Below, piece by piece: positions 45,913 through 58,139 of a DNA stretch of 64,000 nucleotides. Source of the stretch: Physcomitrium patens (taxonomy: Eukaryota; Streptophyta; Bryopsida; Funariales; Funariaceae); contig NC_037256.1 of NCBI RefSeq assembly GCF_000002425.4, positions 5,737,648-5,801,647 on the forward strand, in the 5' to 3' direction. Under the pieces are notes generated by a model. It did not search any database, was not told the origin of the DNA, and saw only the letters and a list, made by a program, of their open reading frames with translations. The stretch's first letter is position 1; the number at the start of each line of letters is the position of its first letter. Both the position numbers and the translations under genes were made by a program.

Positions 45913-48900
45913 GGACCGTGCGGCTGGAATCTTGTACAACTTCTAATGAAGGTCCTATCCTCTCCTCAGAACCATCTCCTTGTTTTATAATAGATGTGCG
46001 TTTAGGACCTAATAATTACAAAGCCTCTGCCTTGGTAGATTCAGGAGCCTCATCTTGTTTTTTAGATGAAGAATTTGCTAGATGTCATAGAATATCATTA
46101 ATACAAAAAACTAAACCTGTACACGTAGAAGTCATAGATGGTCGTCCGTTGTCTTCTGGAGATGTAACTCACGAAACACTTCCTGTAGATGTAGTAATAA
46201 ATGGTCATAGTAGTTGCGTAATTTTTAATATAATTAGATCTCCCTCTAATCCAGTTATTTTAGGCTTATCATGGTTAGAAAAGTATAATCCTCGAATAGA
46301 TTGGATTTCTCATAAACTTGATTTTCCTCAGAGCATTAGTAACAGTTCTATTAATCAAGTAAAAAACCATGAGTCTAGTATAGTAAAATCCGCACTTATA
46401 GGTGCAAAAGCATTTATACACGCAGCAAAAGAAGGATCAACTTTTGCTATTTATGCTGCACCTATTTCTGAAAGCGTAAAGACTTCAAGTGGCATTCCAA
46501 GTCAATATCAGGATTATCAAGACGTTTTTGAGAAAAAGAATGCAGATATTCTTCCTGAGCATCGCCCATACGATTGTTCAATTGATCTCAAGGAAGGAAC
46601 TCAGCCACCATTTGGACCAATTTACAGTTTATCGCAAGATGAGTTGGCTGAACTCAAGACATATATTGACGAGAATTTAGCGAAGAATTTCATACGCCAT
46701 TCAAAATCTCCAGCAGGAGCTCCAATTTTATTCGTAAAGAAAAAAGATGGATCTTTACGAATGTGTGTTGACTATCGAGGACTCAACAAGATCACAATCA
46801 AGAACAGGTATCCATTACCTTTGATATCAGGACTCCTTGACCAGTTAAATCAAGCTAAGATCTATACAAAAATAGATCTAAGAGGAGCATATAATCTAGT
46901 ACGGATCAAAGAAGGAGATGAATGGAAGACTGCGTTTCGAACTAGGTACGGGCATTTTGAATATAATGTCATGCCTTTTGGACTCACGAATGCACCAGCT
47001 GCTTTTCAACATCTCATGAATGATGTATTTCGTGAATTCTTAGACAATTTTGTCGTCTGCTACCTCGACGATATCCTGATTTATTCTAAGAATGTTGAAG
47101 AACATGAAATACATGTTCGTCAAGTATTACAAAAACTTAGAGATGCAGGATTGTACGCCAAGATGGAAAAGTGTATATTTCACACTACTCAAGTTGACTT
47201 TTTAGGATACATCATTTCAAATGATGGTCTTATGATGGATTCTAAGAAAGTCCAAACAATCATGGATTGGAAGATTCCAAAGACTGTAAGAGATGTCCAA
47301 TGTTTCTTGGGATTTGCCAATTACTATCGGATCTTCATCAAAGACTTCTCACGAGTTGCAGCTCCACTTACACGCTTGACTAGTAAAGATAAATTCCAAT
47401 GGAATCAAGAAGCGGAAGCAGCATTTGAAGCCTTGAAGACATCGTTTGTCTCTGCACCAGTCTTATATCGTGTTGACTTTTCCAAGGTATTTTTTATGGA
47501 AACAGACGCATCGGATTTTGCCTTGGGTGCAGTTTTATCACAAATGGGAACAGATGACAAACTTCATCCGATAGCTTTTCATTCAAGAAAATTCTCAGCA
47601 GCCGAGATCAATTATGAGATCCATGATAAAGAACTTCTTGCAATCGTGGATTCTTTTCAAGAATGGCGTCATTATCTAGAAGGTGCTTCTAGTCCAGTCA
47701 CTGTGTATACAGATCACAAGAACCTCGAGTATTTCATGTCAGCACGCGTGTTGAATCGTCGTCAAGCTCGTTGGAGTATGTCTTTGTCAAGATTCGACTT
47801 CATTATCACTTATCGGCCAGGAAAACAACAAGGTTTGTCCGATGCCCTGTCTAGACGTTCTTATTTTGCACCAAAAGAAGGAGATGCAGCTTTTGAGCAA
47901 CAAAGAACGGTCCTCTTGAAACCGGAGCAATTTCATCTCCGAGCAGTGAAATCAACATTGACTGTTGATTCAACTTTTCTCAAGCAAATCCAGTCCAGTA
48001 TGTCCTCAGACCCTCTTGTTCATGATATCGAGAATAATTCTTCCAAGTCTCATGATTCTTCTAAGTTCGAGTTCAAGAATAATCTATTATATTTTGAAGG
48101 ACGCCTATATGTTCCAGAAGGAAAAGCACGTTTGCGTGTTCTTCAAGCATGTCATGACTTTCCAGCAGCAGGGCACTTTGGATATAATAAGACTCTGGAA
48201 CTCATATCAAGAGATTTTTGGTGGCCACAAATGTGGAAGTCAGTCAAAGACTTTGTACAATCATGTGATATTTGTTCAAGATCAAAAATTCCTCGACATC
48301 GACCTTACGGACTTCTTCAGCCATTACCTATACCAGAACAACCATGGTCTTCTGTTTCTATGGATTTCATCACAGATCTTCCAAACTCAAGATCTTATGA
48401 TTCTATATTTGTGATAGTAGATCGTTTCACCAAGATGGCACATTTTATGCCATGTACAAAATCTATCACAGGTGAAGAAACAGCTAAGCTTTTCATTGAT
48501 AATATCTATCGCTATCATGGATTACCTAAAGATATCATATCGGATAGGGGAACTCAATTTGTGTCGAGATTCTGGAGGACTCTTTTCAAGATTTTAAAAG
48601 TGGACATAAAGCTATCTTCAGCTTTCCATCCTCAAACTGATGGACAAACAGAGCGCGTAAACCAAGTCTTGGAACAGTATTTAAGGTGTACCATCAACTA
48701 CCAACAAGATGATTGGACAAACCTTCTGCCATTGGCAGAGTTTGCTTATAATAATACGGTACATTCCTCCACGCAACAAACACCTTTCTTTGCCAATTAT
48801 GGCTATCATCCACGACTTGATACTTTTGATTTTTCAAAAGTTGATAATCCTGCAGCAGAAGATATGGCAAATCGGTTGTCAGAGTTACATGCAATAATGA

Positions 48901-49406
48901 AGGCGCAGTTGAAGAAAGCTCAAGAACGACAAAAGATAAATGCAGATGTATATCGTAAAGAGCAACCACAACTCAACGTGGGTGATAAGGTATGGCTACT
49001 TCGTCGCAATATCAAGACCACTCGACCTTGTGACAAATTGGACTATCGTAGGCTTGGCCCCTTTTCTGTTTCTGAATAGATCAACCCAGTTGCATATCGG
49101 TTACATCTACCGGAGTCAATGAAGATCCATCCTGTATTCCACGTGTCTCTTCTTGAACCATATAAGACAGTGGATATACAAGGAAGAAGACAAATGCCAC
49201 CGCCTCCTATAGAAGTAGATAATAATGAAGAATTTGAGGTGGAAGAGATATTAGACTCAAGGCGGCGCCGAAATAAGTTGGAATATCTTGTTCATTGGTG
49301 CGGATATGATATTAGTGAGCGCACATGGGAGCCATCCAGGAATCTAGCAAATGCATTAGCTAAAGTCAAAGTTTTTCATCAACGACATCCATCAAAACCA
49401 AGATGA
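45886..49406 (+). pseudogene. pol: CV1-a pol: protease, RT, RNase H, integrase, chromodomain (one stop)
   Basis: Nearly intact. The main frame (to 49079) numbered from 45822: retropepsin DSG at 73-75; RT with catalytic YLDD at 414-417; RNase H with first Asp at about 562 (ETDASDFALG); integrase zinc domain from His778 (HDFPAAGHFG to SCDICSR); DDE triad Asp848, Asp908, Glu944 with the standard 35-residue D-E gap. A TAG at 49077-49079 replaces a Gln codon (CV2-a has CAG), then the frame continues through HPVFHVSLLEPY to a chromodomain (LEYLVHWCGYDISERTWEPS) ending at 49406. The chromodomain should direct integration to methylated-histone chromatin. Apart from the single stop all catalytic residues are present. 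Confidence 0.95.
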
Positions 49407-49446
49407 AAACCTCTCTTATAAAAGAGACAAGATTGAGGCAAGATAA

Positions 49447-49809
49447 CATTCAATTTCCTATCCTCAACCTTCAAGACAACGCAACCGAGATGAAGACCCT
49501 CAAGAACGACATGTTCTTCCTCGAATAGATGGTGAGATACAACGCATTTGGTATCACGACCTTGGAAGAGATTCTCGATGTTTGGTGATATTATTGGAGA
49601 TAGGAACGACTCCTGATGGTGTTTCAAATGTATTATTTGAAGGAAGTTATGAAGGCCTCAAAAATGATCAAATAACAGGGTGGTCTTCTCGCCCTGGAAT
49701 GGGACACTATCGATGGCTAAGAGGACCCATCAACTATCTTCGAAGAGAACAAAGATCAGAGTATGTAGCAAATACAATTCGCCGCATATTAGATTTTCTC
49801 AATATATAA
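49447..49809 (+). CDS. CV1-a extra 3' reading frame (ORF3), unknown function
   Basis: An open frame of 120 codons between the chromodomain ORF and the polypurine tract, in the +1 frame relative to the chromodomain. It has no ATG near its start, so it may be reached by frameshifting, splicing or non-AUG initiation, or the start may have been lost. The N-terminal third is charged and Arg-rich. The rest contains VILLEIGTTPDG, GMGHYRWLRGPINYL and RREQRSEYVANTIRRILDFL, which aligns with CV2-a ORF3 (9506-9853). The spacing of W, GHYRWL, G, N, L and REQ is the same in both. No family is recognised. It could be an accessory or a C-terminal Pol domain. Confidence 0.6.
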   Translation, partial: HSISYPQPSRQRNRDEDPQERHVLPRIDGEIQRIWYHDLGRDSRCLVILLEIGTTPDGVSNVLFEGSYEGLKNDQITGWSSRPGMGHYRWLRGPINYLRREQRSEYVANTIRRILDFLNI

Positions 49810-49836
49810 TCACCGCTCCTCGTGGAACTCGTCCCT

Positions 49837-49850
49837 AGAAGGGGGGGTAA
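49837..49850 (+). other. Polypurine tract of CV1-a
   Basis: AGAAGGGGGGGTAA lies directly before the 3' LTR. Confidence 0.85.
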
Positions 49851-50390
49851 TGTCACGGACATACATATAATTACCTATATGAATAGATAAAAGTATGTAA
49901 AAGTAGATAAAAGTAGGTTAATTGTGTAATATCTTCTAGAGAAGCTTCTTAGAAGCTTCATAGACGCTGCTTTGACTTTATAGGAGTCTATAGTTGACTT
50001 TTAGGTTAGAAACTTCGTCAATAAGTTAGCCATGTGCCACACATGTTGGAATCTTAAAGAACAAGCTAACTACGTGGTCCATCCATAGAAAACTTGCCTT
50101 GCAAGCAAAGGCATGTGGCCTAGAAAGTCAACATATATTAGAGGTCTTATAGAACATCGCCACGTGGCTTCTAGTTAGATAGTATATATAGAGACAAGAG
50201 TGAAGGCTTCTTCACTCTTGTCAACTCCTTTCTTGCTTCTAGTCTAGTTTCAAGGGTCTCTAGTTTTCTTGTATTTTGGCAATAGCCATTCCAGTTTCTT
50301 TCTTAATATACATATTTCTATTTTGTCCTATTTCTTTTTGAGAAAAGTCTCACTTACTCTTTAGCTTTCATCGAGTTCTTGTCCTTGACA
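49851..50390 (+). repeat. 3' LTR of CV1-a
   Basis: 540 bp, matching the 5' LTR except about four substitutions. Followed by the CTCCT duplication (50391-50395). Confidence 0.96.
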
Positions 50391-50696
50391 CTCCTTTTAA
50401 TCCAGCCATTTTAGATTTATCATGGCTAAAAAAATATAACTCTAAAATAGATTGGACTTCTCATAGTCTTGACTTTTTTGAAAGTATAACTAAGAGTGTA
50501 CTTAATCAAGTAGAAAGTCATAAGTCTAGTATAATTAAACCTATATTTGTAGGTACAAGTGCTTTCTTGCATGCAGCAAAAGAATGATCACCTTGTGTCA
50601 TTTATGCTACACTTGTTTCTATTGGTGGAAAGACTTCAAGTGGCATTCCAAGCCAATATCAAGATTTCAAAGATATATTTAAAAAAAAGAATGCAG
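50391..50696 (+). pseudogene. CV1-b pol continuation (protease-RT linker), cut by TG-6
   Basis: It continues the CV1-b frame after the CV1-a insertion: equivalents of NPVILGLSWLEKYN, then VGTSAFLHAAKE and SGIPSQYQDFKDIF, KKNA. It stops at 50696, where the TG-6 LTR begins (TGTCGTATTACG). Confidence 0.85.
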
Positions 50697-52158
50697 TGTC
50701 GTATTACGTGCTTTCCTGCTCGAGAACGCGTCGGGCGTCTGGCTGTAGAAGGTAGTATGGAGATTCGCCAATAATCAAGCAGTCTATCAGTTTTTGACTA
50801 CTGGAATATAAACGACTGCAAGAATACACCGTAAATCTATACGGATGTCCTTCGACTGCTTGTCGAAATCCTTTTTGTCCCAGTCGGTAGGTCTCTAGAC
50901 GTTACAGAGAATCCCGAACAACCCAATCTGCTAATCTCCGATATCGCTTTGTACTTACGATCTTGTATCCACTGACTGTCTTGTTAGATTAATCCAATAA
51001 ATTTCATTCACTCCGCATACTCAATCCTATAGACACCCTTTTAACTCTTCATCACAGACATAACTTGATGTCATAAAACAGTCAAGAGTAATCAAACCTA
51101 CTTCATTAAAAATCCCGATTCACCATTACAACATTGACTTCAGCAACGATTACCTCAGTCTTCCCAAAACTCTATGAAGAAGAAAAATCCAATTCCCTGA
51201 CTTTTCTTCCCTGACCCTGAAGTATGAAGCTCCTCTCCAATTCCCCTGATCTTTAAAAACCTCTAATGAAACCGAAGTAGTAACCTTGAAAAAAACTTGA
51301 AGCTAGCTCTTCGATCCAAAAAACCTCCCCCCCTCTGATCTGAAAAAAAAAAAAAAAAAAAAAACCCCCTCAAAAACTTATATCCCCCCCTTAACCTTAT
51401 CCTCTGAATTTCTTTAATCTTCCGTCTTGGATCTGGAATTGGCTCCCACCGTCAGAGCTTAGATCCGAAATTGGCTCTCGCCATCAAAGCTTTCTCCTCC
51501 GTTTTTACCTTTAAGAGATCCATTTACCGAAAACAACGTTTCCTGAAACAGAGAATAGGACAGCCTGAAACAGAATCAAACCCCGTAATCGAGACCACAT
51601 TGAGTCGCTCGACCAATTCAGGTCTCATATTAGATAAGAGTCTAGTAGTAGGACCCGGATTTTCCCGTAATCAGACTGCATTGGGTTGTCCGACCAATGC
51701 AGGTCTCATATTGGGTAAGATGCCCGTAGTAACCTCGATGTTCTCGTAATTACTCTGCATTGGATTGCCCGACTAATACAGGTCTCATATTGGATAAGAG
51801 GACCCGGAGTAAGACCTGGATTTTCCCGTAATCAGACTGCATTGGGTTGCCCGACCAATACAGGTCTCATATTGGGTAAGAGGACCCAGATTGGATTCTC
51901 GAAATTGGATCCAATTGGCTCTTTGACCCAGGCTCACGCGTCGAGTGAATTGGTCCTTTTCCTTCCTGCTGACTCCCGTTATTGGAATCGAATGGAGCAT
52001 TTCAGTATGCCCCGGTTGACTGGAACGGGGTGACTGAACCTGGCCACTCAATATTTGTACTGGAGTTGGTCATTGCTCCCAATATTCGCGGTAACTGAAC
52101 ATTAATAAAATTCCCCTTTCTTTTTATTTTCATGATATACTCGTGTTACAACACGACA
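50697..52158 (-). repeat. 3' LTR of TG-6
   Basis: 1462 bp; printed ends TGTCGTATTACG and ACACGACA, sharing the 6-bp inverted terminus TGTCGT. It has a C/A homopolymer tract (51327-51365) and repeats of a 'ccaatacaggtctcatattgg' type motif (51600-51900). No coding potential. Confidence 0.92.
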
Positions 52159-52170
52159 TCCACCCCCTCT
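52159..52170 (-). other. Polypurine tract of TG-6
   Basis: In element sense AGAGGGGGTGGA directly precedes the 3' LTR. Confidence 0.8.
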
Positions 52171-52247
52171 GAACCTGTGCATCTTCCGGTATGCACCAAT
52201 TTACCCAATTGTGGTTTGATTCAAAATATATCCTCTACGTCTTTGTC

Positions 52248-55200
52248 CTATTCGTCTTCGTCACCTTCATTATCCAAATCACTTTCATCTTCTTGCTGCT
52301 GAATTTCTATACCTTCATTATGGTCTTCCATATTCATCTCTGCGTGTCTTCGTTTAAATATTTTTACTCGCTTCCCTGCAGTTGGTATTTTCAATTTTAT
52401 ACCATCTAACTCCCAGAACGAGTAAGTCGCATTATCATGAACTATTGTTACGACATATGGTCCAAACTAACGTTTTGAAAATTTTTGCAAAGTACTATGT
52501 TGATTATCCAGACTATTGTCATAAACAAGTACCCAGTCACCTTCCTCGATTGCTTTTGGTCTCAATCGATGTTGCTTATCGAATCGCGCCTTGTTTTGTA
52601 ACCTAGCTCTTTTTAACCTTTCCAATGCTATCTGGACATCTTCCGTTCTTTGCTCCAATTGTCGAATCCTAATAGCCAGAAGTTCTTCTCTTGTCAATCC
52701 ATCTTCCCATGGTAGCATACTCCAAGTAAGTATCTTTTCTTCAATCAGCATAATTGGTTTTTGACCTGTCATAAGTTCTACTGGCATATATCCTGTCACC
52801 GAACTATGTGTTGTTCGATCAGCCCATAATGCAAATGACAAAAGCCGTGGCCACTCTTTAACTTTCCCATTACAAGCTTTAACTAAGGCTTTCACAATCG
52901 GTGGGTGACCGCGTTCACTTTTTGCATTCCCTTCTGGATTATAAGCAGTATTCAGTGATAGTTTAACTCCACATCTTTCAAAGAACTTACGAGCTTCTTG
53001 TGCATTTAATTCTCCATGATCTGCAGTGATTTTTCCTACACACCCGTAACGGCAAATGACATCTTCGAGCAAAAACCTACAAATCCCCTTTGTAGATTTT
53101 GTCCTCAATGCTCTTCCTTCTACTTGATTCGATAAATCTTCACGAGCTAAAACCAAATATCTCATCTGCCATAACCCAACCGGCATAATAACCAAATCAA
53201 CAACCCATTTAAAATGAATAGCCAGAGGATACGTAGGATGAAGACCATCTCGATGTCGAATATTAGAATACGATTGACAGATTTCACATGACTCTACAAA
53301 TGAGAGCACATCTCGATACATATTTTTCCACCAATATCGTTCCTTGAGTTTAGCAAAAGTAGCCCAGATTCCTCTATGCCCTGCCCATAAACTATCATGG
53401 AACTCCTTTAATAATTTTAGTTTTTCTTCCCTTTTGCCTATCACTCGTTGTGGCATCCCAATTCCTTTCTTCGGTCTCTTCCATAAGAATCCATCTCGAA
53501 GTAAAAATCTATATGCTTTTTTTCTTATTTGTTTGAATTTTTCTATAGACCAATTCTCCTGCTTAGTCAAGGTATTCAAGTAATGACCAATATCCAATAA
53601 TTCTCCTTTATAAGATTCTCCAAGAAATAGCTTGTCTTCTCTGTTGAGATTTGATATTGAATAGAATTTCAATCCGACGTCATCAATGTCTTCAACCATT
53701 TCGTCCTCCCTCTCGTATCTTACTCGAGATAGCATATCTGCTACTAAATTGTCCTTCCTAGTAATATGCTTAAATTCTGGATTTAGTGACTTAATATAAG
53801 CAATCCATCTGAACATTGCAATATCTAGCGTTGAACAGTTAATAATCATTCCAAGCAATGGCAAGCAATCTGTTTCAATTACTACTACTGCCCGAATCAA
53901 ATAGTCCTTTTCAGCTTTCATAGCCGAAACGACTCCCCAAAGTTCTCTTTTGACTTGCGAATATGCACGCTGACGAATACTTAAAACTTTAGTCCCAAAC
54001 CGAACTGCAAATCTATTCCCACTGGAATCATCTTGACCCACAGCCCATCCAATGGCAATTGGACTAGCGTCTACACTAAGAATCACTGGTCTATTGCACT
54101 TATAATCAACCTTCTTCAATATTGGAGGTGACATCAATAATTTCTTCAATCTTTGCATTGCCTGAATATGCCTTTCTTTCCATTCAAATCGGTAACCCTT
54201 GCGTAACAGTTCATATAATGGATCTGCTATGTGAGCAAAATGAGGGATCCAGATTCGATAAAATACACATGCACTCAAAAACCTGCGAACGTCTGTTAAA
54301 GAATCACAATCCTCTTTCATCCTTCCAATTGCATCAACTTTAGTCGGATCTGGTTTTCTTCCGTAAGATCCGCATAAATGTCCAACAATTACAACCTCTC
54401 GTACTCCAAATACGGACTTCATACCCGATAATGTAAGATGAACTTCTCCAAGCCGAGTTAAAATCTTTTCACAATCTTGTATATGATCAACAACATATCT
54501 GCGACACCCCCTCGTATCTAAAGTTTCATCCTTGTCTCCTTCTTTGCACCCTTTTATAGGAACATCATCCAGAAAAGGCATAGTCTTTTCCGGAATAAAA
54601 TCTCTCAATACCTTATTCATCCCATTCATCATATGCGCAACTGAGTTGGTCGCGCCTTGAGGAAGAGTGCACATTCTAACCAATCCAAGCGGTGTCCTCA
54701 TCGTTGTCATATCTCTACTTCCTTCGGCAAGTTGAAATTGATCATAACCTGAATACAAATCACCCATTGAATAGATCGCCCTTCGAGCAAACGCCTCAGC
54801 AAATTCATCCACAATAGGCTCAATTTCTGCATTCCTGACAGTTATTGCATTCACCGGTTGCATATCTTGAATAAACTGTAGTGACCCATTCTTCTTAGGT
54901 ACCGTAAACCATCAACTAGAATACGGCGTAAATGAGGGTTTCAATATTTTCATCTTTATCTTTTCTTTTAATAGTTCAACCAATTTAGGTAAATGTGCCC
55001 TCGGTACTGGAATCGGTCTTAGATTCCAAGGTACATGTGGTACAGTGAAGATAACCATAGGTGTTATAATATTTGGATCCACACACCCAATTTCATGAGA
55101 TTCGAAGGCAAACGATCTATCTTATTTAGCCAACATCTTTTTGAAGCAAGTAATTTCGTCCGGTAATAAAGAACCATCAGAATCAATCTTCAATTCTTCA

Positions 55201-55721
55201 AAAGTCTCTTTAGTAAACTGATGTCTAATACTCATTGGATCTCTTAAACTTGCTTCTTTTGATGCTTCTCCCATTTGTTCTTTAGAATCTTCTGGTAATG
55301 GTATGGCAACAGGCTTTACCTTCTTATCTGCCGTTTTATATCTCGTCTCTATAGTGACTTCTGGTGCTTGAAAAGATTCAAGTATGGTATAAACCTCTCT
55401 TGAATGAATCTCAACAATCTTATCATTATCCCCTAACCCAATAGATGTAATCAATTCCAATGAATCTTCCAGTCCATTTTCTTCATAAACACCTAAAATC
55501 CTCTCATCATCTTGCAATGCACCTAACTTGCGTAATTGTCCTTCAATATCATATAATCTTTTTCTTTCTTTTCTTTTAAAATTATCTACTTTCTTATACA
55601 TAATATTTCCATTCTCCTATATACCAATAAAATTGGCATCAAAGGTACCTTCATCTCGCGAGAGTACCTCCTCTTTTGTACCTCCATAATCTCGCTTTAC
55701 AGTGGTACCTCCCCAAAATCC
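52248..55721 (-). pseudogene. pol: TG-6 pol: RT, RNase H, integrase and a C-terminal tail (several stops)
   Basis: Pol begins at the frameshift site (55715-55721). The leader 55601-55122 (MYKKVDNFKRKERKRLYDIE) has no recognised domain. The main frame 54863-52467 carries RT (catalytic FLDD at residues 97-100, NSVAHMMNGMNKVLRDF), RNase H (SVDASPIAIGWAVGQDD, ETDCLPLLGM), integrase zinc finger (HDSLWAGHRG to SCEICQ) and a DDE-type core (WVVDLVIMP, ITADHGELNAQ, GNAKSERGH). After a TAG the tail (FGPYVVTIVHDNATYSFWEL, acidic end) runs to 52248. No chromodomain is seen. Stops: TAA at about 55122, TGA near 54915 and TAG near 52467. Confidence 0.9.
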
Positions 55722-58069
55722 TTAAATCCTTCAATAATCTTTAGCAATGGTTTCTCCTTCAACCTATCTCGATTCCGTTCATGATTAGGAGGTACTGTTA
55801 GAAATTATACAGCTTTCCTCCCATCCTCGCTACGTACCCTGGCATAAGCAGAACTATCGTCAAGTACTTTTGTTTCCATCCGTATTGCTGTAATATAAGG
55901 TTGTCCTAAAATCAACGGATAAGACGTTGTATCCTGAACAATGAAATGTTGTTCCATCGCAACATCCCCAATCCGAATTTTGACATCTGGACAAGCTCCA
56001 TATAATTTGCCCTATGTGTTATTAGCTGCTCGTATTGCCCATCCATGTTCCATATCAATCGGCCATTTTTGCTTCTTATAAAGATCTTTAGACATGAGAT
56101 TTATTTCAGAACCATGGTCGACTAAAGCAACAATTGGTTCTTCTATATCTCCTACTTTCACCAATACCTCAGTAGTTGCCCTTGCCCAATGCTTTCGAGT
56201 ATAATGGCTCAAAGTTTCCATTTCTTTGTCACTAGAATCTTCAAAATGTACTCGTTGATTATACCCATTCCTTTCATTTGTTGGTTGCTTGTAACCAATA
56301 TCAACCTCTTCTTCATCTTTATATATTCTTGCATCAATAGCATGACTCATTCCAGTTTCGCCCATTAATTGCCTCTTTCGCTTAATGCTGTCAATGATGA
56401 CATCATGAAACTCCCTCTTTGCAATTTCCAAGACTTCTTTCAAAGTGAATTCCACCTTAGCGTTTAATATACGTTCTTCCAGCACCTCTTTCAAATCTAT
56501 TGCCGCTTCAATGTCAGAAAGTAGCTTATAAGCAATTGATTTGCCCTTATCTTTTGTCTCCTTTGTTTTTTCTCTCAATGATGCTGAGGTATCCTTTACA
56601 GGTAATTCTTGTGAAGCTGCCTCCCGAGCCTTGTCTCTTCGAGTTTGCCTCTTAGAAGAATTTCCTTCTCTACTATCATCAAAATTTCCTCGTCTCTTTT
56701 CTTCCATCAAAGCTTCATGTTGGCTCTTAGCAATATATGCATGAACTGAAAGAGACTCAACAGGATCCTCCCAACCTGTTTTATCTCGTATTGTAGCTGC
56801 AGTTCTCAATAACGCTTCTCGAGGTAATTTCCCTTCTTGCATTGTAGAAACAGCAGAAGCCCAAAACTCACTAGTTTCCGTACTTCCACCAATTTCATCA
56901 TCTACTCTAGCACCATAACTTGTACTTTCTCGTGCTGCTGTTTCATGCTCTTTTAGGTAATCTTCAACCAATGCTCTCATTCCTCCCTTGCCAAAATTGA
57001 TTTGAAGAAGATCCTCCCTATCTTTCAATGCTATTTTCCCATCTTTCCAGCAAATAATTCCCTGCCGTATCATATTATTAAATTCATTGCAATCTTTTCT
57101 AGTGTGTGAAGCATCATCACACCAAATGCATCTTTGTACGTATCCTTGTTTTGAAACATTCTTCAAATTGTTTATAGAAGTATTCTCTTCAAGTCTTGCC
57201 AATTTGATTTGAAGATCTCGCATTCCTTGTATAATTTCTTCTATCTCCATATCTGCTTTCTGTGATAAGGATGTCGAAGGTTGAACTGTAGGCATTGTCG
57301 GTGGTGTTGTACGTACTGGAGCTTTGGGTGCTTGTACTGTTTTCGGAATATTGCTTCTATCCTTCCTCCTTTCTTTTTTTGTAAGCAACCCCATCGCATC
57401 TTCAACGTTCTTCCACTTTGTTGTCAATCATTCAACTTCTTCTTTATCTTCAAGAAGAAGTTCTAATTTCCCTTGCAATTTTCCATCAGCAGCTTGAAGA
57501 AATAGAGCAACTTTGTTTGGCTCCAATATCAATTTTTCTACCTTCGATAATTGAAAGTACCGCCTCTCAAATTCCCTTAGTAGCTTTGTTGCTTACAAAT
57601 TCTTATTGGGCCATTCAATCCATTCCAGAAACAGCTTCTTAGTAACGCGATCAGCATCTTCTAAGAAATATTTGTCTTTCAATGCATGTGAAAAATCCTC
57701 CCATGAATTCCCATAACGATTCGTAATCGATGTAATGTGGTCCCTTATCTCCGGTATCGTGGCAAGTCCAAATAGTGCAACTATTTTCTTCTCAGAAACC
57801 CGATTTAATTCCATTTCACGAACATAACATCTTAAATACCTTAAAATATTCCTCCCATCAAATTGATCAATTTTATTGATCACTGCTTGTTATGCTTTGG
57901 TTGCCAAAGCTTCCTTTCGATCATTGCTTTGCTGTTGCTGCATTGACAATGAGAAGGCTTGAAACATACTAGCAATAGATGGATCCATGTGCATACCTTG
58001 TTCTGTAGAAGACTCCCCACTAGAAACTCCTCCCAAAAATCCTTCAAAATTTTTATTTTTGTTTTCCAT
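55697..58069 (-). pseudogene. gag: TG-6 gag with protease (five stops)
   Basis: Starts at ATG 58069-58067. Order: short leader, poly-Gln, capsid-like helices (IDQFDGRN to LKDKYFLED), basic linker, CCHC knuckle (CIWCDDASHTRKDC), a long charged region, and a retropepsin-like site ALVDHGSEINLMS. Stops: TAA after ALATKA and TGA after KEEVE (both shared with TG-7), plus TG-6-only stops after PNKNL, after AANNT and after GRKAV. The protease site has His where most retropepsins have Ser or Thr. Confidence 0.9.
55715..55721 (-). promoter_or_regulatory. Putative -1 frameshift heptamer GGATTTT (TG-6)
   Basis: Same sequence and frame as 63468-63474 in TG-7, 16 nt before the gag TAA. Confidence 0.5.
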
Positions 58070-58117
58070 AAAATAAAGATAAAATCAACCAAAATCCAAT
58101 ACCTTCTACCTCAAGCT

Positions 58118-58135
58118 TTCACGTCGGGTTCACCA
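58118..58135 (-). promoter_or_regulatory. Primer binding site of TG-6, tRNA-Trp
   Basis: In element sense TGGTGAACCCGACGTGAA, complementary to the 3' end of plant tRNA-Trp, four bases after the LTR. Confidence 0.85.
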
Positions 58136-58139
58136 CTTT

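Larger units (their letters stand above)
44154..50390 (+). mobile_element. CV1-a: complete-ended, young chromovirus
   Basis: A 6237-bp element with 540-bp LTRs at both ends (44154-44693 and 49851-50390) that differ at only about four positions by eye, indicating recent insertion. It has a CTCCT duplication, self-primer site, gag, pol with chromodomain, ORF3 and polypurine tract. Gag and pol together carry three nonsense codons, all CAA/CAG to TAA/TAG. It is inserted in the protease region of CV1-b. Confidence 0.96.

Noticed and set aside
50740-52110. Several ORFs of 60-90 aa in the TG LTRs (also 58915-60079)
   Set aside because: They lie in LTR sequence, vary between copies, and have no domain; chance frames.
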